Source: Vibrio cyclitrophicus (GTDB lineage: Bacteria; Pseudomonadota; Gammaproteobacteria; Enterobacterales; Vibrionaceae). Taken from it: a stretch of DNA of 64,000 nt. Under the pieces are notes generated by a model. It was not told where the DNA came from. It saw only the letters and a list, made by a program, of their open reading frames with translations, and searched no databases. A program made the translations under genes and the position numbers. The DNA lies in contig NZ_AP025481.1 of the NCBI RefSeq assembly GCF_024347435.1, positions 1,488,001 to 1,552,000 on the forward strand, in the 5' to 3' direction. Shown one piece after another: positions 55,984-64,000 of the stretch. The first letter of the stretch is position 1, and every line of letters begins with the position of its first letter.

Positions 55984-58098
55984 ATGCAAGATCCACTATT
56001 GAACTCATTGATCTACGTTAGCCGGTATTACGGGTTAGCTAACTCGCCCGAAGCGTTGATCAATGGGCTACCACTATCTGATGGGAAGCTAACCCCTTTC
56101 CTATTCCCTCGTTCAGCTGAACGAGCAGGATTAGTGGCGAAAGAAAATCGTTGCGACTTAGAAAGTATTCCTCACCTCATTCTACCTGCTATTTTACTTC
56201 TCAAGCAGGGCGAGGCATGCGTTCTGAATAGTATTGATTCAGAAAAACAAGAAGCAGAGATCATCACAGCAGAGAGTGGAATGGTGCCGATCATCATTCC
56301 ACTAGACGAGCTGAAAGAGCAATTCATCGGTCGTTACTTCCTAGTAAAAAAACAGTTCCGTTATGATGAGCGCTCACCAGAAGTCCTAAAAACACGTAAG
56401 GGTCACTGGTTTTGGAGTACGATCTGGGAATCTAAAAACATCTATCGAGATGTGTTGATTGCCTCTATTCTGATCAATATATTCGCGATTGCTGCGCCAA
56501 TGTTTACTCGTTTGGTATACGACAAAGTAGTACCTAACCTCGCATTTGAAACCCTATGGGTATTGGCGAGTGGTATTTTTGTCGTCTTCCTTTTCGACCT
56601 GCTTTTAAAATTAATGCGAAGTTACTTTATTGATGTCGCGGGTAAGAAATCCGATATCCTTATTTCCTCTAAGCTTTTCAGCAAAGTGTTAGGGATTCGC
56701 ATGGAAGCCAAGCCCGCTTCAGTTGGCGCTTTCGCAAAAAACCTGCAAGAGTTCGAGTCTATTCGTGAGTTCTTTACCTCTGCAACTATTGGTTCATTAA
56801 TCGATTTACCATTCGCGTTGATGTTCCTTGCTTTAATTTGGTTAATGGCAGGGAACCTCGTGTTTGTTCCTGTTGCTGGTGTAGTAGTCCTGATTATCTA
56901 CGCACTGTTAATCCAAGGACCACTGCGTCGTACGATTGAAGAAGGGTCACGTCTTGCTTCTCAAAAATACGCGAACTTAATTGAAAGTTTGGCTGGGTTA
57001 GAGACGGTTAAACTGTTCAGCGCGCAAAGCCAATTTCAGTTCCGCTGGGAAGAAGCCGTTGCTCATATGGCAAACTGGAACATTAAAAGTCGACGTATCA
57101 CCGACAGCATCCAAAACACTGCTGGCTTCGTTCAACAAAGTACCAACGTTGGGATGATCATTTTCGGGGTGTATCTCATTGCGGAAGGTGAACTCACTAT
57201 GGGTGGTTTAATTGCCGCAACCATGTTGAGCGGCCGTGCCATTGGCCCTCTTGTTCAGTTGTCGCTGCTTTCGACCCGCTATAACCAAGCGAAATCATCA
57301 ATGACTTTGATTGAACAAGTGATGTCGATGCCAGACGAGCAAGAAGAAGGTAAACGCTACATCCACCGTCCTATTATCCAAGGCCATATTGCGCTAGATA
57401 AAGTAACGTTTCATTATCCTGATTCTCCAGTTGCTTCTATCAGAGATCTCACCCTAAACATTTCTCCGGGTGAGAAAGTTGCCATTATTGGTCGTATTGG
57501 CTCGGGTAAGACAACGCTGGAACGCCTGATTATGGGCCTGTATAAGCCCACAGAAGGCCATGTACGCATTGATGACACCGATATGGAACAACTGCACCAT
57601 GTCGACGTACGACGCAACATAGGCTGTGTTCCTCAAGACAGTAACCTATTCTATGGTTCAGTGAGAGACAACATTACATTAGGCCGCCCTCTAGTCGACG
57701 ATCGTGATGTGATGGATGCAGCCAACCGTGCCGGTGTTACCGCCTTTACTCAGCAAGATCCTGCAGGTTTAGAACGTCAAGTCGGTGAAGGCGGTGCTTT
57801 GCTCTCTGGTGGCCAGCGTCAATCGATCGCCATTGCCAGAGCATTCCTAGGTCGCCCGCCAGTACTTTTATTAGATGAGCCAACCAGCGCCATGGATAAT
57901 CGCTCAGAGATGCACATCAAGCATCAGCTGAGTCAATTGCAACCAAGTGAGACCCTAATCCTTATTACGCACAAGACTTCGATGTTGGATATTGTAGACA
58001 GAGTAATTGTGATGGAAAAAGGCAGCATTATCGCCGACGGTCCAAAAGCACAAGTTCTATCAGACCTCAAGCAAGGCAAAGTAAGGGCTGCTAGCTAA
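55984..58098 (+). CDS. lapB: Type I secretion ABC transporter, LapB family
   Basis: A 704-residue transporter with an N-terminal C39-like domain (about 1-130) that lacks an obvious catalytic Cys motif, a six-helix membrane domain (about 155-440) and an ATPase domain. Motifs are Walker A GRIGSGKTT, the Q loop VPQDSNLF, signature LLSGGQRQSIAIARA, Walker B LLLDEPTSAMD and switch LITHKTS. A degenerate C39-like domain is the LapB/RTX adhesin transporter type. It follows lapD by 18 bases. The C39-like domain should bind the adhesin, not cut it. Confidence 0.9.
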   Translation: MQDPLLNSLIYVSRYYGLANSPEALINGLPLSDGKLTPFLFPRSAERAGLVAKENRCDLESIPHLILPAILLLKQGEACVLNSIDSEKQEAEIITAESGMVPIIIPLDELKEQFIGRYFLVKKQFRYDERSPEVLKTRKGHWFWSTIWESKNIYRDVLIASILINIFAIAAPMFTRLVYDKVVPNLAFETLWVLASGIFVVFLFDLLLKLMRSYFIDVAGKKSDILISSKLFSKVLGIRMEAKPASVGAFAKNLQEFESIREFFTSATIGSLIDLPFALMFLALIWLMAGNLVFVPVAGVVVLIIYALLIQGPLRRTIEEGSRLASQKYANLIESLAGLETVKLFSAQSQFQFRWEEAVAHMANWNIKSRRITDSIQNTAGFVQQSTNVGMIIFGVYLIAEGELTMGGLIAATMLSGRAIGPLVQLSLLSTRYNQAKSSMTLIEQVMSMPDEQEEGKRYIHRPIIQGHIALDKVTFHYPDSPVASIRDLTLNISPGEKVAIIGRIGSGKTTLERLIMGLYKPTEGHVRIDDTDMEQLHHVDVRRNIGCVPQDSNLFYGSVRDNITLGRPLVDDRDVMDAANRAGVTAFTQQDPAGLERQVGEGGALLSGGQRQSIAIARAFLGRPPVLLLDEPTSAMDNRSEMHIKHQLSQLQPSETLILITHKTSMLDIVDRVIVMEKGSIIADGPKAQVLSDLKQGKVRAAS

Positions 58099-58136
58099 TT
58101 GGAAAAATGAAACGAATTTAAACGCGAGTAGAAATA

Positions 58137-58165
58137 GAAAGGGGAGCATTAGCTCCCCTTTCTTA
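58137..58165. terminator. Terminator between lapB and the FapA gene
   Basis: An 11-base GC-rich stem (58137-58147 with 58152-58162) has an ATTA loop. It follows lapB and is also in position to end the convergent minus-strand FapA gene. Confidence 0.85.
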
Positions 58166-58243
58166 TATTTGCCGCACACCTAATTAGCCACTCAACAAAA
58201 CCAACCAATCAACTAATTAACTAATTAACGCCAAATCTCTTGG

Positions 58244-59914
58244 TTACAGAGCGAGGTCTTCTTGTTCCATTTTAAACGAACACTGGATCTCATATTGGTT
58301 AAATGAGAACACGCTGCCGCCGTGGGTTCGCTTGGTTGTGACTGTCTCATCACCAAACTGAATCGTAACTCGGGTATATACCTTTTCATGAGCCTCAACA
58401 GTGCATTCAGCAAGGTTGGTTTCAAACTCGGCTTCGAGTGTGTCCAAGTGTGATTTGGTATTCTCAATCGCGAGGTTATTCTTTTCTCGTTGCTGCTCTA
58501 TTTCTAGTGCTTCAGCCTCAGTTCTCTCGGCTTTTGAGCGTTTCTTAAATTCAAGCTCTTGACGAATCACTTCCATGGTTTGCTCTTGAGCGTGCTTATA
58601 AGTTTCCTTTAGTTCAACAATCTTTTGTCTATATCCATCGTAACGTGCAAATCCATGGACCTTGGTCGCGGTGTCTCCCTCAACGCCTAAGAACACACAT
58701 TCCACTTTGCCGCCAACTTTAGCTTCGCCCCCACTGAGCGTTCCGTGTTTCTTCAAAGAATCCATGACAATAAGGTTGTTGCCACAGCGAATGTCGTTAC
58801 TCATACTGTGTACGCCAAGTCGGATGTCATTCGCACTTTGCAGCTCTGCATTCTGCGCATAGCTTGCTGTTATAGATCCTTTCGTAAATACCTTACAACT
58901 TTTTGGCTCACCCTCTTTTGTAGTGTGGCCGATAATGCCTTTAGCGACTTTAATGTCACCTTGAGCCTGAACTTCGGCCGACTCGATAAAACCACCAACT
59001 GTAATACTCCCCGTCGCCTTAACTATCATTCCCGGTTCTATGTTTCCAGAGACAAACACATTGCCTTTAAATTTAACGTGGCCGGTGGATACATCGACGT
59101 TGCTAACACACAAGGCGTCATCCACTTCAATGGTTCGATCTTTAATGATGGGTAATCCGGGGTATGAAGCGAGGAGTAAATTGGGATCATCAGGGGAAAT
59201 ATAAGTGCCTTTTCCGGGCTTAATCAAACTGTCTTGTCCGGGAAGAGGCGGGATAACTCGACCTTGGACCGTAAAACCAGCGATACCTTTGGTGGCAGGA
59301 GTGCGCTTCATTAAGTGATCATTTTGACCAACAGTAATGGTTTGCCCTAAGTCTCGCATATCAATTTTGCCTTCGTCTTTACTACGTGGCTTCAATACTT
59401 GTCGCGTGATATCTTCAACTAACGCGGCAAACTTAGCGTCTTTACCCTTTACCGGTTGTGTACCTTTAGCAACCGGCTGAATAAACTTTTCACCCGGTTT
59501 CAGCTTGCTACTCATCATCAATACTTTTCTGAGCGCTAACTTATTAATCCCTTTTGTTATGTGTGCCAGAGCTAAGCAGTGAATGATGTCACTACCAAGC
59601 AGTGGTTTACCATTATACGGCCCAGTAACCACAAGACTCGCGAGCATCTCATCATCAGACAGTTCGACAGCAACACTTGCATCACGCACCTCAGCAATCA
59701 ACATACCGTCGTACGCTTCACCTTTTCCTTCTTTAGCAAGAGTCACAAAGCGCAACACCTCTTCTTCAAAAAGAAAATAGTTAGACGCGCCTAACGTTTC
59801 CAAAACTGATGGTAGTGGCTTGTTGTCGAAGCTTGCGTCGACCACAACTCCCGATGGTAGACGAGCAACTACTTGTTGCTTGTCTTCTGACAATGTAACG
59901 ATGTTATCCCACAT
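58244..59914 (-). CDS. FapA/DUF342 family protein
   Basis: A 556-residue protein. The DUF342 core (about 190-420) contains FTVQGRVIPPLPGQD, the GTYISPDDPNLLLASYPGLP segment, and the repeated beta pattern VFVSGNIEPGMIVKATGSITVGGFIESAEVQAQGDIKVAKGIIG, typical of a right-handed helix. A coiled-coil with KKRSKAERTEAEALEIEQQREKNN (about 470-500) follows. Family members (FapA) link to flagellar assembly and FlhF localisation in other vibrios. No flagellar gene is near here, so a divergent role is possible. It lacks a signal peptide and should be cytoplasmic. Confidence 0.85.
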   Translation of the reverse strand: MWDNIVTLSEDKQQVVARLPSGVVVDASFDNKPLPSVLETLGASNYFLFEEEVLRFVTLAKEGKGEAYDGMLIAEVRDASVAVELSDDEMLASLVVTGPYNGKPLLGSDIIHCLALAHITKGINKLALRKVLMMSSKLKPGEKFIQPVAKGTQPVKGKDAKFAALVEDITRQVLKPRSKDEGKIDMRDLGQTITVGQNDHLMKRTPATKGIAGFTVQGRVIPPLPGQDSLIKPGKGTYISPDDPNLLLASYPGLPIIKDRTIEVDDALCVSNVDVSTGHVKFKGNVFVSGNIEPGMIVKATGSITVGGFIESAEVQAQGDIKVAKGIIGHTTKEGEPKSCKVFTKGSITASYAQNAELQSANDIRLGVHSMSNDIRCGNNLIVMDSLKKHGTLSGGEAKVGGKVECVFLGVEGDTATKVHGFARYDGYRQKIVELKETYKHAQEQTMEVIRQELEFKKRSKAERTEAEALEIEQQREKNNLAIENTKSHLDTLEAEFETNLAECTVEAHEKVYTRVTIQFGDETVTTKRTHGGSVFSFNQYEIQCSFKMEQEDLAL

Positions 59915-60258
59915 TCGAATTGAGTATCCCTAATGACTCAGTTGATATTCAGTCTATATAATTCGTTCAGACCTTAGAATCTCCGCATTTGAATAATCAG
60001 CGTCACATCACTTACTTTCGATCTTGCAAAGCTGACTCATAAATAAGACTTACCCATTTTATCTTCAAATTCGTATTTACAAAGGTTGAGTGGGATGTCT
60101 TTCGCCATTTAAAGTTAAACGCAATGAATAGTGAATCAGCTAAATTCAAACTAGTTTAGCCAAAGTATGATTTAGTGATAGCAGGAGAAAATTGAAAATC
60201 AATGATATGAATGAGTCTGGGGATAATGGGAAAGGTTGGTAATCAATATTGAAGTTCA
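59915..60258. other. Non-coding spacer left of the parS2 cluster
   Basis: About 340 bases upstream of the FapA gene (minus) hold its promoter and have no credible ORF. The sequence is AT-rich with no repeat or strong hairpin I can support. The parS2 cluster begins at 60259. Confidence 0.4.
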
Positions 60259-60337
60259 GTTTACAGTGTAAATTCGTCATTCTAATTTACACTGTAAATC
60301 CAATTCAAAAACCAGCTACGCTATTTACACTGTAAAT
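60259..60337. repeat. Cluster of three parS2 centromere sites
   Basis: Three copies of the palindrome NTTTACANTGTAAAN occur in 79 bases: 60259-60273, 60285-60299 and 60323-60337. All fixed positions match; the second and third are identical. They are the recognition sites of ParB2, encoded 2.2 kb away. The third overlaps the final codons and stop of tmcA, so the coding sequence itself carries part of the site. They mark the segregation region of chromosome II. Confidence 0.9.
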
Positions 60338-62459
60338 TGGATAATAGGACACCGACATCTTGTCTAAATTGAAGCTCTGCTCGCTTACGTCCAACAAGGC
60401 TAAATTGTTCAACACATGTCCCCCACTCTTTCTGTTGGACCACTTTCGCGATAACTAAGTCAGAGACAACGAAACTAGCATTGCCCACAAGCTCTGAATT
60501 AGTTGTCTGAATTTGACAAGCATTACTCAGCAAAACCAGCTTCAACACACTAAAACCAATGCTGTCGTAGCTATTGCCACCGTCGACATAGTTCTTGAGA
60601 AGTTGGATTTCGAACTCAGAAATCGGATTAGAAATATTGGGGAGTAACGCTCGCACCATTTCAGTTTCAAGCGAGACCAAAGAGCCGGACACCAAAAAAC
60701 AGAAGCTACTTTCGAAGTGATGTTTTAGCTTACTGATCCAGTGTTGAGCTATCTTGTTAAGTGGCTTAACCATTAACACAGAGTGACATCCACTTGCCTG
60801 ATCTCGCTGGTGGCCAATATGGACAGGTAAAAATTCATTATCTCGCCAAAAAGAAATCAACTCACTAGTCGCACCAAAGCTCGTCGCCAGATAATCGGTT
60901 TGTTCCATTTGCTCAGACAACTTAGCCAGCATCCAACTGCCGATGCCCAAACCTTGATGTCGGGATGAAACAGCAATTCTCATCACTCGAACGCAACGAT
61001 TCGTTGCCGCTTGTGCACAGCCAAGTTGATTTGCCAACAAAACTGGAGCGAGATGACCTTGTGGTCTTCGTTTCCCAGTTTGGATTTGAAGAATTAATTC
61101 ATCACCCAAACCGCCCTCTTCCGTCACTAACACACAGCCTAAACAGTTATCTTTCTGCCAAGCCGCGTATAAGTGAATAGATGGGTTGTTAAGGAACTGC
61201 ATTAAGTCATTTGGAGACGTCTGATAATGAGCATCGACCAACAGTGCGAAACATTGTTGAAGTTTTTCAGGGTAAGCAAGACCATCTTCTTTGGACAACT
61301 CAACCAAGTTAAGATGATTTATTCCATTTTCTGCAAAACTAGTTAGCTCGTTAAAAGCTGAGTCATTAGTTGATAAGTCACTATTCAATAGGAAGCAATC
61401 AAACAGCCAACGTTCTAACGGGTCATTGTTATTCCAACGAATAGGTTGTTCAAGTTTGTAGCCTTTCCAGCCTGGGCGATACTCAGAAAGCCAAGCTTCA
61501 AACTTAAGTCCAAAACCTCTCCCACTTCCCTCATATCCATGAACAGTGGTCGAAAAAACCATACGGTGATAAATATCGACAATAGATTTAAGCATCGGAA
61601 CAGGAATAGCCGCAGCCTCATCCACCAAAAGTAAGTCACAATCTGGATTAGATTTAAGTAACTCGTCTGGCGCTACAAACCTTAGGCTTCCACCTTGATA
61701 GCAAATATAGGCCGCATTAATAGCTTCGCAAGAATCGAGTCGTTGGCTTGCGTGAGAAAAAACTGGCTCAATCGCTTTCATCGAAGGCGCGGTAACAATA
61801 ATGTTTAGACCAGGACGCTCAAGCAAAAGTTGCGCTGCCGCGATACCCAATGTTGAGCTTTTTCCACGACCTCTATCGGCAGTAAGAATTAAGGGACGCT
61901 TACGGTGTCCAAAGACTACTTTTTTAACTAAATCTACAGCCGTGTTTTGCTGTTCAAATCGGTCTACTTCTTTTTCGGTTTTTCTCTTTTCTGGAAGTGA
62001 GTTACCCGCTTGAATCACATCTACGGATTCATTGCTCTGCGAAACTGAAAATAATCGGTCAAAATGCATTTTCAACCAACGTTTGCCTAAATCTGAATCC
62101 AACCCAGTTTCAGATTTACCAACACTTGGCGGCATCACCAATAATAAACCGCCCCCCATTAACGACCCCAATGCAGCACTGAAACCATTCGCGTCAAACT
62201 GTTCTCTAAAATCACAAACAAGAACTTGGCATTCGCGACCAAGTAGCTTCTGACCTTTTTTTACTGGAGCATGAGTCACGTCGTTAAGCGGAACGCCACC
62301 AAGCTGAAAAGTAGTTTGAGATTTGGCGTTTTCAAGAAAGGCGGAAATAGCCATGTTTTGCCAATTGAAGTCACCATCAAAAACAACGCCGTAACGGTGA
62401 TCATTATGTTGAGCAATATCGGCAAGAGTATGGAGAAAAGTATTGGTTGGGTTTGTCAT
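60321..62459 (-). CDS. tmcA: tRNA(Met) cytidine acetyltransferase TmcA
   Basis: A 712-residue enzyme that makes N4-acetylcytidine at the wobble base of elongator tRNA(Met). An N-terminal TmcA domain precedes a RecD-like helicase part with Walker A LTADRGRGKSS and Walker B LLLVDEAAAIPVP. A GNAT acetyltransferase domain follows (VSSRHQGLGIGSWMLAKL), with a tRNA-binding C-terminus. The ATG at 62459 (MTNPTN) is chosen; the ATG at 62486 gives a short unlikely extension. Length is near that of E. coli TmcA (671). Its 3' end contains a parS2 site. Confidence 0.93.
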   Translation of the reverse strand: MTNPTNTFLHTLADIAQHNDHRYGVVFDGDFNWQNMAISAFLENAKSQTTFQLGGVPLNDVTHAPVKKGQKLLGRECQVLVCDFREQFDANGFSAALGSLMGGGLLLVMPPSVGKSETGLDSDLGKRWLKMHFDRLFSVSQSNESVDVIQAGNSLPEKRKTEKEVDRFEQQNTAVDLVKKVVFGHRKRPLILTADRGRGKSSTLGIAAAQLLLERPGLNIIVTAPSMKAIEPVFSHASQRLDSCEAINAAYICYQGGSLRFVAPDELLKSNPDCDLLLVDEAAAIPVPMLKSIVDIYHRMVFSTTVHGYEGSGRGFGLKFEAWLSEYRPGWKGYKLEQPIRWNNNDPLERWLFDCFLLNSDLSTNDSAFNELTSFAENGINHLNLVELSKEDGLAYPEKLQQCFALLVDAHYQTSPNDLMQFLNNPSIHLYAAWQKDNCLGCVLVTEEGGLGDELILQIQTGKRRPQGHLAPVLLANQLGCAQAATNRCVRVMRIAVSSRHQGLGIGSWMLAKLSEQMEQTDYLATSFGATSELISFWRDNEFLPVHIGHQRDQASGCHSVLMVKPLNKIAQHWISKLKHHFESSFCFLVSGSLVSLETEMVRALLPNISNPISEFEIQLLKNYVDGGNSYDSIGFSVLKLVLLSNACQIQTTNSELVGNASFVVSDLVIAKVVQQKEWGTCVEQFSLVGRKRAELQFRQDVGVLLSNLQCK

Positions 62460-62500
62460 AGTTAGCGTCCAGATTCGTCTGAACACAGTTTATCACAGCC

Positions 62501-62525
62501 AAATAAAAAGCCGCATAAAGCGGCT
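62501..62525 (-). terminator. Terminator of the parA-parB operon
   Basis: AGCCGC (62509-62514) pairs with GCGGCT (62520-62525) around ATAAA. Read on the minus strand, T-rich sequence follows (complement of 62501-62508). It lies 28 bases past the parB stop. Confidence 0.75.
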
Positions 62526-62552
62526 CTAGAGTAGTGATGGAAAGCAGTCGAC

Positions 62553-63527
62553 TTAATCGAGTTTAGCTTGAACGAACGCTAGAATCTCTTCCATTGTTGC
62601 ATCATCCACTTTCTTAAGGTTTAGTGCTAAGTTCAACCCCTTACGGCTGTATGATGCACGACCTTTAATAAGCTCAACTTTTGGAGATGCTTTCTTCGCA
62701 GGAGCCGGCGCCAATTCAAGAATCCAACCTTCCAAAGTTTCTGTCACGTCTTTCGTTAAACGAGTGACCCCTTGAGCTTCGCTACGCTGCCATACAAAGC
62801 CTTCTGAAGCATCACACTTCGCCAGTAATGCTTGCTGCTGTTCGCTAGTCAAACCACCAAATTGTTTGTGTAGTTTAACAATTGTAGGACGACCAAGGTC
62901 GCTCACATTTGGGTAAGCTTGTAGCAATTCAAGCGGTAAAGCAGCCGCTTTCAACGCACCACTCACCAAAGCCTCGCTGCACTGGAACATTTTCGCTAGT
63001 GCTTTCTGGTCTTCAGCTTCACCTTTATCCAGCTTAGCTTGCATCTCTTTACCTTTCTCATACAGAGAAAGTGGTTTATGAGCATTAGCAACGTCTGATA
63101 AGAACTTAGCGTGTTCGCCATTAATGTTTTCAGCAACATAAATTAGGAATTCTTTGTCGGCCAAAATACATGACATACGACGACGGCTACCGTCAAGAAC
63201 TTCAATCTTACCGTCTTTGTTCTTACGACCAACCGCTGGATATTGCTGACCACGTTCTTTTAACGTTGTAAGAACGTCAGAAAGCGCATGTTCATTTAAG
63301 AAAGATTGCTCACGTGCATTCTCTTCAAAAACAACCGTTCGAGTCGCAACTTCAGCTGCTGGAATTCGAACTAATTCAAATGAAACCAAATCTTCGCCTG
63401 CAACAGAAAGCTCGATGACTTGAGCCTGTTCTTTAGCAGCAGTTTGCGCTTCTTGCGGCGTTGCTACGCGACGTTTGTTTGCTTTACCAAATAGCTTCGC
63501 ATTTAAGTCAGATGTTTTAATTGCCAT
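62553..63527 (-). CDS. parB2: Chromosome II partition protein ParB2
   Basis: A 324-residue DNA-binding protein. The central KorB/ParB region (about 90-230) includes RRRMSCILADKEFLIYV, HKPLSLYEKGKEMQAKLDKG and the helix-turn-helix DQKALAKMFQCSEALVSGALKAAALPLELLQAYP. The C-terminal dimer domain ends in EEILAFVQAKLD. The plasmid-like style is typical of Vibrio chromosome II ParB. It recognises the TTTACA-N-TGTAAA sites listed here. Its start is five bases after the parA stop, so the two are co-translated, and its own parS2 sites allow autoregulation by spreading. Confidence 0.93.
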   Translation of the reverse strand: MAIKTSDLNAKLFGKANKRRVATPQEAQTAAKEQAQVIELSVAGEDLVSFELVRIPAAEVATRTVVFEENAREQSFLNEHALSDVLTTLKERGQQYPAVGRKNKDGKIEVLDGSRRRMSCILADKEFLIYVAENINGEHAKFLSDVANAHKPLSLYEKGKEMQAKLDKGEAEDQKALAKMFQCSEALVSGALKAAALPLELLQAYPNVSDLGRPTIVKLHKQFGGLTSEQQQALLAKCDASEGFVWQRSEAQGVTRLTKDVTETLEGWILELAPAPAKKASPKVELIKGRASYSRKGLNLALNLKKVDDATMEEILAFVQAKLD

Positions 63528-63532
63528 TGTTG

Positions 63533-64000
63533 TTATCCCTGATTAAGTGAAGGCCAGTTGCTATGTAATACACGCTCTAATTCTAGAGCACTTTTTTGCA
63601 CGGCGTCTTGAGCGACAGCTAGCGTTTTCTTACCGCCCTCAAAATCGCTCACCGTAAGATCGAAAACCGTACTGTAGGTATCTGCACAGGTTTCAAATGC
63701 ACGGCTTCTTGGAATGGTTGCCATCATTACTTGGTCATTCAACAGGTAATTCATTTCAGTTAAAACAGAGACCTGCTTCTTGTTGTCATCTTCAAACATG
63801 GTTGGCATTAGACGAACAAACTCAAGCCCTTTCCAATCTTCCGGGAACATCTCGTACACGGTTGGTAAGTGCTGAAAGAAGTTAACGGTTGAAGCCCAGT
63901 CCAAACGCTTTGCAGCACATGGAATCAAAAGTGCGTTTGATGCGTACATGGCATTCCAAACTAGAGGATCTACGTGCGGACCGGTATCAATCATGATCAC
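63533..64000 (-). CDS. parA2: Chromosome II partition ATPase ParA2, C-terminal part
   Basis: The last 155 residues of a ParA-type ATPase; the N-terminal half with Walker A lies beyond the right edge. MIMIDTGPHVDPLVWNAMYASNALLIPCAAKRLDWASTVNFF is the Walker B-like region and the following helix of plasmid-type ParA. The stop (63533) is five bases before the parB start. It moves ParB2-bound origins to the cell pole or quarter positions. The chromosome II origin and rctB should be near, to the right. Confidence 0.92.
   Translation of the reverse strand: MIMIDTGPHVDPLVWNAMYASNALLIPCAAKRLDWASTVNFFQHLPTVYEMFPEDWKGLEFVRLMPTMFEDDNKKQVSVLTEMNYLLNDQVMMATIPRSRAFETCADTYSTVFDLTVSDFEGGKKTLAVAQDAVQKSALELERVLHSNWPSLNQG

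Overview
The window reads as part of the second chromosome of a Vibrio, most likely of the Splendidus clade. Three things point there: a ParA/ParB pair with several copies of the chromosome II centromere palindrome (TTTACA-N-TGTAAA), a DPO quorum-sensing locus (vqmR-vqmA) followed by pdxH and a Lap-type secretion cluster, and a betIBA-cho operon. The replication origin itself is not in the window; it probably lies beyond the right edge, past parA. There is no rRNA, tRNA, insertion sequence, prophage or CRISPR array.

Layout. 1-4.4 kb: choline uptake and oxidation to glycine betaine (choX, betA, betB, betI, all minus strand). 4.8-8.7 kb: an unknown lipoprotein, an OmpR-type two-component pair and a small lipoprotein. 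9.3-13.4 kb: two secreted peptidases (M4 vibriolysin-like and M28 aminopeptidase) that both carry PPC domains. 13.5-22.1 kb: L-2-hydroxyglutarate oxidase, a TAXI-type TRAP transporter, and a divergent DctB/DctD-like pair, with a sigma-54 promoter and three regulator-site-like inverted repeats. 22.1-35.8 kb: mixed accessory genes, including an RpiR remnant, an ATPase, an isochorismatase-family hydrolase, tandem duplicated outer-membrane barrels, a phosphoethanolamine transferase, ZntB-like and MscS-like proteins, an esterase, CtlX, an ABC exporter, DUF445 and Lrp-type proteins, and two tiny genes. 36.3-42.9 kb: proline catabolism (putP, a free-standing PutA C-terminal domain, putA, an AraC-type regulator). 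43.3-46.4 kb: two paralogous exported coiled-coil/PEGA proteins, one with an FGE/SUMF1-like domain. 46.5-47.6 kb: VqmA operator, vqmR sRNA and vqmA. 47.7-58.1 kb: pdxH, a second DctB/DctD-like pair whose regulator has a degenerate sigma-54 domain, and a Lap module (HlyD adaptor, LapG protease, LapD receptor, LapB ABC transporter) with no adhesin in the window. 58.2-64 kb: FapA/DUF342 protein, a parS2 cluster, tmcA, parB and partial parA.

How it fits together. Several blocks are nutrient or osmolyte systems (choline, proline, 2-hydroxyglutarate/C5 acids, extracellular peptides). The vqmR-vqmA and Lap modules are known in other vibrios as biofilm controls. The observations that most deserve follow-up are the split PutA C-terminal domain, a GATC-rich cluster resembling RctB iterons at about 42.9-43.0 kb far from parAB, the parS2 sites at putP and at the tmcA end, the DctD-like regulator without GAFTGA, the TAXI-TRAP/LhgO regulon, and a chain of three start-stop overlapping mini-ORFs before a 56-residue gene. 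Functional statements rest on motif recognition by eye; no database search was run.
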